Of a DNA stretch of 64,000 bases, positions 57,477 through 64,000 are shown one piece after another; position 1 is the stretch's first letter; every line of letters begins with the position of its first letter. The notes beneath the pieces are model-generated. The model ran no database searches, was not told the DNA's origin, and saw only the letters and a list, made by a program, of their open reading frames with translations. A program made the translations under genes and the position numbers. Origin of the DNA: Alphaproteobacteria bacterium (GTDB taxonomy: Bacteria > Pseudomonadota > Alphaproteobacteria > Caulobacterales > Caulobacteraceae); assembly GCA_018820205.1 (NCBI GenBank), contig JAHJOK010000016.1:1-64000 (forward strand), given 5' to 3'.

Positions 57477-60400
57477 ATGTTCGGAAAAATCGCCGCCTTC
57501 GAGTTCCGCTATCAACTGCGCCAGCCGGCCTTCTGGGTCATCGCCATCATCTTCGCCCTGTTCAGCTTCGGGCTGGTGGCGTCGGACAATGTGTCGATCG
57601 GATCCGGCGGGAATGTGAAGGAGAACGCCCCGTTCGCCCTGGCCCAGGCGCATTCGGTCTTCTCTATCCTGTTCATGCTGGCGACCACGGCGATCGTCGC
57701 CAATGTCGTGGCGCGCGACGCCACGACCGGCTTCGGCCCGATGGTCCAGGCCAGCCAGGTGACCAAATTCGACTATCTGTACGGGCGGTTCGCGGGCGCT
57801 TTCGCGGCCGTGGCCCTGTGTTTCCTCAGCGTCGCCCTGGGCATTCTGCTGGGCACGATCATGCCGTGGGTGGACAAGGAGACGATCGGGCCGTTCCGTC
57901 CGGGCGACTATCTGTACGCCTATTTCGTCATCGGCCTGACGAACGTGTTCCTGACCTCGGCGCTGTTCTTCGCCCTGGCCACGGTGACCCGGTCGATGAT
58001 GGCGACCTATGTCGGGGTGGTCGGTTTCTTCATCGTCTACATCAGCCTGACCTCGGCGCTGTCGAAGCCCGAATACGAACAGGTCCTGGCCTGGGTGGAG
58101 CCGTTCGGCGCGGCGGCCTACGGCCTGGTGACCCGCTACTGGACGGCGGCGGAACGAAACAGCCTGAACGCGCCGCTGGAAGGGGTGCTGCTGTACAACC
58201 GCCTGATCTGGACCGGCGTCGGCGTGCTGTTCCTGGCCAGCGCCTATGCGCTTTATCGCCCATCGTCCAAGGGGGCGAAGGCGAACAAGAAGGATAGGCT
58301 GAAGGCCCTGGCCGACGCCGCGCCCGCCGCCGCCGCGCCGCCGACGGGTCCGCTGCCCGCGCCGACCTATGGCTTCGCCGCCGGATGGGCGCAGTTGGTC
58401 CGACGCACCGGGTTCGAGATGGGGCTGATCTTCAAGAGTCCGGCGTTTCTGGTCCTGATCGTGCTGGGCGTGTTCAACGCGGTCGGCAGTCTGTTGTTCT
58501 CGGGCGAGATCTATGGGGCGCCGATCTTCCTGGTGACCCGGGTGGCGATCGGAACCCTGGTCGGGGCGTTCGGCATCGTCGCGATCATCGTGGCCATCTA
58601 CTACGCCGGCGAACTGGTCTGGCGCGATCGCGAGCGCCGCACGCACGAGATCGTGGACGCCACGGCGACGCCCGACTGGACCTTCCTGATTCCCAAGACC
58701 CTGGCCCTGACGCTGGTGCTGACGACCATGCTGGTCGCCGGTATCGTGTCCGGCGTCGCGGTCCAGCTCTACAAGGGCGGGGTCGAGATCGAGATCGGCA
58801 AATACCTGATGTGGTATCTGCTGCCCGAGGCGATCAGCTATGCGCTGCTGGCGGTTCTGGCCATCTTCATCCAGGCCCTGTCGCCCAACAAATTCGTCGG
58901 CTGGGCCATCATGGTGGTCTATCTGATCTCGACCCTGGTGCTGTCGAACCTGGGCTTCGAGCACATCCTGTACCGCTACGGATCGACGCCCTCGGTGCCG
59001 CTGTCCGACATGAACGGCACCGGCGATTTCGGAACCTGGGCCGCCTGGGTCACCGCCTACTGGTCGGCCTTCGCCGTCATCCTGCTGGTGCTGGTCTATG
59101 CGCTGTGGCGCCGGGGGACCGAGACGCGGTTGACGCCGCGCCTGCGCCGTCTGCCGCGTCGACTGATGGGGCCGGCGGGCGTGGTCATGGGTGTCGCGGC
59201 GGTGGCCTTCGTGTCGCTGGGCGTGTTCATCTTCATCAACACCAATGTCTGGAACGAGTACCGGACGTCCGATCAGGACGAAAAACGTTCGGCCGAATAC
59301 GAAAAGACCCTGCTGCGGTTCGAGACCACGCCGCAGCCGTCGGTGGTCACCGTCGTCTATGATCTGGACCTCTATCCCCACGCGCCGCGTCTGGTGACCA
59401 AGGGCACGATGGTGGTCGAGAACCGCACCGGCGCGCCCCTGGGCGAAATGCACCTGCGCTGGGTGGACGGTCTGGAGATGGTCCGGCTGGAGGTCGAGGG
59501 CGCCGAGATGGCGCGCGAGTGGCCCGAGTTCGACTATCGCATCTATCGCTTCGACACGCCGCTGGCCGAGGGCGAGCGCCGCACGGTCACCTTCGAATCC
59601 GTGCTGGAGCAGAAGGGATTCAAGAACCGCGGCAACACGACCCGGCTGGTCGACAACGGCACCTTCGTCAACAACGCCGAGTTCGCCCCGCAGATCGGCA
59701 TGGACCGCAACGGCCTGCTGACCGACCGGACCCAGCGCCGCAAACACGGCCTGGAGCCGGAACTGCGGATGGCCAAGCTGGAGGACGTGTCGGGACAGGC
59801 GCGCAACTATGTCGGGGCCGACTGGATCAACGCCGACATCACCGTGCACACGGCGGCGGACCAGACCCCGATCGCGCCGGGCTACAAGGTGTCGGATACG
59901 ACGGCCGATGGCCGCCGAACGGCCCGGTTCGTGACCGAGGCGCCGATCCTGAACTTCCTGTCGGTGCAGTCGGCCGCCTATGAGGTCGCGACGGATACGC
60001 ACGACGGGGTGGCCCTGGCCATCTATCACCAGCCCGGTCACGCGCGGAACGTGCCCCGGATGATGGCGGCGCTGAAGACGGGGCTGGACTATTTCCAGAC
60101 CGCGTTCGGCCCGTATCAGTTCCGGCAGGTGCGGATCATCGAGTTCCCGGCCTATGCCGATTTCGCCCAGGCCTTCGCCAACACCATTCCGTATTCGGAA
60201 AATCTGGGGTTCATCGCCGATTTCCGGAACCCGGAGAAGATCGACTACGCCACCTACATCACCGCGCACGAACTGGCGCACCAGTGGTGGGCGCATCAGG
60301 TGATCGGGGCCGACGTGCAGGGATCGACCACCCTGTCGGAGACCCTGGCGCAATATTCGGCGCTGATGGTGATGAAGCAGACCTATGGCGCGGATAACAT

Positions 60401-61052
60401 CCGTCGCTTCCTGCAGTACGAACTGAACAATTATCTGCGGGCGCGGGGGTCGGAGCGGCTGGAGGAACTGCCGCTCTACCGGGTCGAGAACCAGGGCTAT
60501 ATCCACTACCGCAAGGGCGGATCGGTCATGTATCTGCTGGCCGACCAGATCGGCGAGGACCGTGTCAATGCGGCGCTGCGGTCGCTGATCCAGTCGTTCG
60601 CCTTCAAGTCCGCCCCCTATCCCCGGTCGGTGGATCTGATCGCGGCGCTGCGGGCCCAGGCGCCGGCGGACAAGCAGGCGCTGATCACCGACCTGTTCGA
60701 ACGGATCACCCTGTATGACGTCAAGGCGACCGGGGCGACCTCGACCCGTCGGACCGACGGCCGCTGGGATACGGTGGTGACGGTCGAGGCCAGGAAACTG
60801 TACGCCGACGGTCAGGGCGAGGAGACCGAGGCGCCGCTGAACGAAACGTTCGACATCGGTCTGTTCTCGGCCGAACCGGGCAAGCGGGCCTTCGACGAGA
60901 AATCCGTGCTGGCGTTCGAACGGCGGCCGTTGCGCTCGGGCGTGCAGACCTTCCGCTTCACGACGGCGACGAAGCCGGAGTTCGCAGGGGTGGACCCGTA
61001 CAACAAATGGATCGACCGCAACTCGGACGACAATGTGCGGGGCGTGGACTGA
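57477..61052 (+). CDS. ABC permease - M1 aminopeptidase fusion
   Basis: Protein of 1191 residues. Residues 1 to about 570 hold two sets of membrane helices of an ABC-2-type permease; residues about 600-1190 are a periplasmic M1-type metallopeptidase with HELAHQWW (His931, Glu932, His935) and a downstream Glu955 in LSETLAQYS. The gap between the second His and that Glu is 19 residues, against 18 in classic M1 enzymes. The architecture is known in proteobacteria, but its substrate is not. With the ATPase it may couple peptide cleavage and transport. Confidence 0.92.
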   Translation: MFGKIAAFEFRYQLRQPAFWVIAIIFALFSFGLVASDNVSIGSGGNVKENAPFALAQAHSVFSILFMLATTAIVANVVARDATTGFGPMVQASQVTKFDYLYGRFAGAFAAVALCFLSVALGILLGTIMPWVDKETIGPFRPGDYLYAYFVIGLTNVFLTSALFFALATVTRSMMATYVGVVGFFIVYISLTSALSKPEYEQVLAWVEPFGAAAYGLVTRYWTAAERNSLNAPLEGVLLYNRLIWTGVGVLFLASAYALYRPSSKGAKANKKDRLKALADAAPAAAAPPTGPLPAPTYGFAAGWAQLVRRTGFEMGLIFKSPAFLVLIVLGVFNAVGSLLFSGEIYGAPIFLVTRVAIGTLVGAFGIVAIIVAIYYAGELVWRDRERRTHEIVDATATPDWTFLIPKTLALTLVLTTMLVAGIVSGVAVQLYKGGVEIEIGKYLMWYLLPEAISYALLAVLAIFIQALSPNKFVGWAIMVVYLISTLVLSNLGFEHILYRYGSTPSVPLSDMNGTGDFGTWAAWVTAYWSAFAVILLVLVYALWRRGTETRLTPRLRRLPRRLMGPAGVVMGVAAVAFVSLGVFIFINTNVWNEYRTSDQDEKRSAEYEKTLLRFETTPQPSVVTVVYDLDLYPHAPRLVTKGTMVVENRTGAPLGEMHLRWVDGLEMVRLEVEGAEMAREWPEFDYRIYRFDTPLAEGERRTVTFESVLEQKGFKNRGNTTRLVDNGTFVNNAEFAPQIGMDRNGLLTDRTQRRKHGLEPELRMAKLEDVSGQARNYVGADWINADITVHTAADQTPIAPGYKVSDTTADGRRTARFVTEAPILNFLSVQSAAYEVATDTHDGVALAIYHQPGHARNVPRMMAALKTGLDYFQTAFGPYQFRQVRIIEFPAYADFAQAFANTIPYSENLGFIADFRNPEKIDYATYITAHELAHQWWAHQVIGADVQGSTTLSETLAQYSALMVMKQTYGADNIRRFLQYELNNYLRARGSERLEELPLYRVENQGYIHYRKGGSVMYLLADQIGEDRVNAALRSLIQSFAFKSAPYPRSVDLIAALRAQAPADKQALITDLFERITLYDVKATGATSTRRTDGRWDTVVTVEARKLYADGQGEETEAPLNETFDIGLFSAEPGKRAFDEKSVLAFERRPLRSGVQTFRFTTATKPEFAGVDPYNKWIDRNSDDNVRGVD

Positions 61053-61055
61053 TCG

Positions 61056-61250
61056 GGACGTCCTTCTCCCCTTGCGGGAGAAGGTGGCCGAGCGAAGCGA
61101 GATCGGATGAGGGGTCACGCTGACGGCGGAAGTCAGCGTGGCAAATGCTCATTCGAGCCGCGGGCATCACCCCTCACCCGACCGCACCAGGACGACGGCT
61201 TTGCCGCCGTGTGCGATCTCCCTCTCCCGCAGGGGGAGAGGGGCGCGACC
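61056..61250. repeat. Composite palindromic intergenic element
   Basis: Contains CCTTCTCCC-CTTG-CGGGAGAAGG, then GAGCGAAGCGAGATCGGATGAGGGG, TCACGCTGAC...GTCAGCGTG, CATCACCCCTCACCCGACC and CCCTCTCCCGCAGGGGGAGAGGGG. The ends and middle are mutually complementary, so the whole could fold as one large hairpin between two convergent genes. No gene is seen in it. Confidence 0.75.
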
Positions 61251-62504
61251 TCAGTGAATGCTCTCGCCGTGCTGGGAGTAGTCCATCCCCTCGACCTCGC
61301 CGTCCCTGGGGGCGCGCAGGCCCGTAGTGAATTTGCAGATCATCAGCACGACGAAGGTGCCGATCGCGCTCCAGGCGATGACGGCGGCCAGACCGCCGAT
61401 CTGCTTCACGACGTCCGCGCCCTCGGCCGCGCCGTTGACGGCGGTGGTGGCGAAGACGCCGGTCAGGATCGCCCCGACGATGCCGCCGACGCCGTGGATG
61501 CCGAACGCGTCCAGGGTGTCGTCATACTTCAGCGCGTACTTCAGCCAGACGGCGCCGGCGTAGCAGGCGGGGCCGCCGATCAGGCCGATCAGGAAGGCCC
61601 CCTTCGGGTCGACGAAGCCCGCGGCCGGCGTAATGGCCACCAGCCCGCCGACGATGCCGGACAGAAGCCCCAGCAGGGTGGGGCGCTTCTTCTCGATCCA
61701 TTCGATGGTCATCCAGCCCAGGGCGGCGGCGGCCGGGGCGATCATCGTGTTGAGGGCGGCGACCGAGGCGACGCCGTCGGCGGCCCAGGCGGACCCGGCG
61801 TTGAAGCCCAGCCAGCCGACGAACAGCAGCCCCGTCCCGATGGCGGCGTAGGCGAGGTTGGCGGGCGCCATATTGTCTCGTCCGAAGCCGTAGCGCGGAC
61901 CCAGCACAAGGGCGCAGACAAGGCCCGCGACCCCCGCGTTCACATGCACTACCGCCCCGCCGGCGAAGTCCAGCACGCCCCAGGATCCCAGGTATCCGCC
62001 GCCCCAGACCTGATGGCAGATCGGCGCATAGACGATCAGGTGCCACAGGCCGAAGAACAGCAGGCTGGCCGAGAATTTCATCCGCTCGGCGAAGGCCCCG
62101 GCGATCAGGGCGGGGGTGATGATGGCGAAGGTCAGCTGATAGGCGACCCACAGATACTCGGGCAGGCCGGGCGACAGGCTATGGGCCGTGTCGACGCGAA
62201 CGCCGTCGAGGAACGCCGCCTGAAGCCCGCCGATAAAGCCGTTGGTCGCCGGACCGGATGCGCCGAACGACAGGCTGTAGCCGATCAGGAACCACAGCAC
62301 CGTCACCACCATCAGGGCGCCCGTGGAATGGGCGATGGTGGCGATGATGTTCTTCTTCCGGACCATGCCGCCGTAGAACAGGGCCAGTCCTGGCAGGGTC
62401 ATCATCAGGACCAGGGCCGTCGAGGTCAGGATCCACGCCGTCGCCGCCCCGTCGATCGCCAGCGGCGCCTGGTGGGCCAGCAGGGCGGGGGCGGCGAGCG
62501 TCAC
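61251..62504 (-). CDS. amt: Ammonium transporter Amt
   Basis: Protein of 417 residues with eleven predicted helices. The two pore histidines are in FAGGAVVHVNAGVAGL and FGIHGVGGIVGAI; FYGGMVRKKNIIATI is the family start. It conducts ammonium inward. The GTG start overlaps the gltB stop (GTGA), so uptake is coupled to glutamate synthesis; no glnK gene follows, unlike the usual glnK-amtB pair. Confidence 0.95.
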   Translation of the reverse strand: MTLAAPALLAHQAPLAIDGAATAWILTSTALVLMMTLPGLALFYGGMVRKKNIIATIAHSTGALMVVTVLWFLIGYSLSFGASGPATNGFIGGLQAAFLDGVRVDTAHSLSPGLPEYLWVAYQLTFAIITPALIAGAFAERMKFSASLLFFGLWHLIVYAPICHQVWGGGYLGSWGVLDFAGGAVVHVNAGVAGLVCALVLGPRYGFGRDNMAPANLAYAAIGTGLLFVGWLGFNAGSAWAADGVASVAALNTMIAPAAAALGWMTIEWIEKKRPTLLGLLSGIVGGLVAITPAAGFVDPKGAFLIGLIGGPACYAGAVWLKYALKYDDTLDAFGIHGVGGIVGAILTGVFATTAVNGAAEGADVVKQIGGLAAVIAWSAIGTFVVLMICKFTTGLRAPRDGEVEGMDYSQHGESIH

Positions 62505-64000
62505 GCGGGAACGGCCTCTCCGGCGTCGGTCCGGCGTTCCATCGCGGCGACGGGCAGGGGGACGATGCGGACGAACCGCTTCAGACTGTCGGACCATGAC
62601 CCCAGCAGGCGGCGCGCCAGGGGCGATCCGGTCGAGGTCGCATGGGCCTGGACCAGGCCCTTCAGCCGCTCGCCGGCCGCCTCGGTCAGGGGGCAGAAGG
62701 CGGCGAGGTCGCCGTTCAGGGCCAGGCCGGTGCGGCCGCCCTCGTCCAGAACGAACAGCTCGCCGCCGGACATGCCCGCCGCCAGGTTCCAGCCCACCGG
62801 GCCCAGAACCACGACGCAGCCGCCGGTCATATATTCGCAGCCGTGGGCCCCCAGGCCCTCGACCACCGCCTGGGCGCCCGAGTTCCTGACCGCGAACCGC
62901 TCGCCCGCCGACCCGGCGACGAACAGGCGGCCGGAGGTGGCGCCGTACAGGGTGGTGTTGCCGATGGCGGGCTGGTTTTCATGCCAGTCGACGGGTTTGA
63001 CCACGATCTCGGCGCCGGACAGACCCTTGCCGACATAGTCGTTGGCCTCGCCGGTCAGCTCCAGCTTCAGCCCCTTGGCCCCGAAGGCGCCGAACGACTG
63101 CCCCGCCGAACCGTGCAGCCGCAGTGTCAGGACGCCGGCCGGACCGGTCGGGCCCCAGCGCCGCACGATGGCCGAGGACACGCCCGCGCCGATGGTGCGC
63201 ATGACGTTGGAGATCGGATAGGTCAGCTCCGACGTCTGACCCCGGTCCAGGAAGGCCCAGGCGTCGTTGAGCACGCGGGCGTCCAGCGTCTCGGGCACCT
63301 CGGCGCGGCCCTTTTCGGCCCAGGATTTCTTCTCGGCCGCCTCGACGCGGACCAGCAGCGGATTGAGGTCGAGGTCGTCCAGATGGGCGCCGCCGCGACG
63401 GACCTGGCGCAGCAGGTCGGTCTTGCCGACGACCTCGTCCAGCGATCGGGCGCCGAGGGCGGCCAGGATTTCGCGGACCTCCTCGGCGATGAAGCTGAAC
63501 AGGTTGACCACCTTGTCCGCCGTGCCGGTGAATTTCTCGCGCAGGCGCGGGTCTTGGGAACAGACGCCGACCGGGCAGGTGTTGGAATGGCACTGGCGCA
63601 CCATCAGACAGCCCATGGCGATCAGTGAGGCCGTGCCGATGTTGAACTCTTCGGCCCCCAGGATGGCGGCGACGACGATGTCGCGGCCGGTCCGCATGCC
63701 GCCGTCGGCGCGGACGACGACGTGGCTGCGCAGGTTGTTCAGGCTGAGCACCTGATGGGTCTCCGCCAGGCCGATCTCCCACGGCAGGCCCGCGTGTTTG
63801 ATCGACGACTGGGGCGAGGCGCCGGTGCCGCCGTTGTGGCCGGCGATCAGGATGCAGTCGGCCTTGGCCTTGGCGACGCCCGACGCGATGGCGCCGATGC
63901 CGGAGGCGGAAACCAGTTTCACCGTCACGCGGCAGTCGGGATTGATCGACTTCAGGTCGTAGATCAGCTGGGCCAGGTCTTCGATCGAATAGATGTCGTG
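62501..64000 (-). CDS. gltB: Glutamate synthase large subunit, C-terminal part (5' end off window)
   Basis: The last 499 residues of the large subunit. The FMN/active-site block GHNGGTGASPQSSIKHAGLP, the 3Fe-4S cysteines in MGCLMVRQCHSNTCPVGVCSQ, and the C-terminal GXGXG beta-helix domain are present. The glutaminase domain lies beyond the window edge. It converts 2-oxoglutarate and glutamine into two glutamates. Its stop overlaps the amt start. Confidence 0.97.
   Translation of the reverse strand, partial: HDIYSIEDLAQLIYDLKSINPDCRVTVKLVSASGIGAIASGVAKAKADCILIAGHNGGTGASPQSSIKHAGLPWEIGLAETHQVLSLNNLRSHVVVRADGGMRTGRDIVVAAILGAEEFNIGTASLIAMGCLMVRQCHSNTCPVGVCSQDPRLREKFTGTADKVVNLFSFIAEEVREILAALGARSLDEVVGKTDLLRQVRRGGAHLDDLDLNPLLVRVEAAEKKSWAEKGRAEVPETLDARVLNDAWAFLDRGQTSELTYPISNVMRTIGAGVSSAIVRRWGPTGPAGVLTLRLHGSAGQSFGAFGAKGLKLELTGEANDYVGKGLSGAEIVVKPVDWHENQPAIGNTTLYGATSGRLFVAGSAGERFAVRNSGAQAVVEGLGAHGCEYMTGGCVVVLGPVGWNLAAGMSGGELFVLDEGGRTGLALNGDLAAFCPLTEAAGERLKGLVQAHATSTGSPLARRLLGSWSDSLKRFVRIVPLPVAAMERRTDAGEAVPA

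Noticed and set aside
57327..61118. A 1263-codon open frame on the reverse strand
   Set aside because: It lies entirely opposite the ABC permease-M1 gene; its composition (Arg, His, Gln, Gly rich, no motifs) is that of the antisense frame of a GC-rich gene.

Overview
The window is GC-rich (about two thirds G+C), densely packed chromosomal DNA from an alphaproteobacterium, most likely of the order Caulobacterales and resembling Brevundimonas. The evidence is the gene order ruvCAB - ybgC - tolQRA - tolB - pal - cpoB - tilS - ftsH, an alphaproteobacterial LexA box (GAAC-N7-GAAC) at ruvC, a PHO box before phoX, a crescentin-like coiled-coil gene and many overlapping start/stop codons (ATGA, GTGA, TTGA). 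No rRNA, tRNA, prophage, transposase or CRISPR array was seen.

Layout. 1-1.6 kb: thiC (3' end cut by the window edge) behind a TPP riboswitch, reverse strand. 1.6-5.8 kb: a TIGR02588/TIGR02587 membrane pair, an alpha/beta hydrolase-OsmC fusion, a one-domain BLUF photoreceptor and a D-cysteine desulfhydrase. 5.8-7.1 kb: an accessory patch of three small orphan membrane-protein genes, each bounded by copies of a GCGGACC-type repeat. 7.1-18.7 kb: a glutathione transferase, a secreted PPC-like protein, a DUF819 transporter opposite an Asp/Glu racemase, a Tat-type PhoX phosphatase with PHO box and terminator, a nucleoside hydrolase-ribokinase salvage pair, DUF1993, a lipoprotein, a zinc alcohol dehydrogenase and a thioesterase. 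18.8-24.8 kb: YebC, the crescentin-like protein, a ParDE module, a hemerythrin protein, a membrane-anchored M20 peptidase with an odd N-terminus, and MgtC.

24.8-38.5 kb is the core envelope/recombination block. ruvCAB resolves Holliday junctions. TolQRA-TolB-Pal-CpoB links the inner membrane, peptidoglycan and outer membrane during division. TilS and FtsH follow. Two insertions break the usual operon: a VapBC-like toxin-antitoxin pair on the opposite strand between tolA and tolB, and a DUF3667 gene behind a strong terminator between pal and cpoB. 38.7-43.7 kb: a forward run of an OpgC-like acyltransferase, a membrane protein, a winged-helix regulator, a YdeI-like protein, folP, thiD and an NTP_transf_6 protein, many overlapping, with a perfect palindrome upstream of the first. 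43.8-51.1 kb: mostly reverse-strand genes (thioesterase, monothiol glutaredoxin, degenerate aldo/keto reductase, BolA, GNAT, glycosylasparaginase, radC, map, DEAD-box helicase). 51.1-52.1 kb is non-coding and rich in repeats. 52.1-61 kb: a carboxylesterase, malate synthase G, an Inh-type inhibitor lipoprotein, and an ABC ATPase with a 1191-residue permease-M1 peptidase fusion. The window ends with amt overlapping the 3' end of gltB.

Items most worth a second look: the repeat-bounded small membrane genes; the toxin-antitoxin module inside tol-pal, whose promoter spacer is built from 7-bp repeats; the cytoplasmic-domain/TM/M20 peptidase fusion; the palindrome plus regulator operon; tilS, which lacks a standard start codon and carries an in-frame repeat-like insert; and an aldo/keto reductase that has lost its catalytic tetrad.
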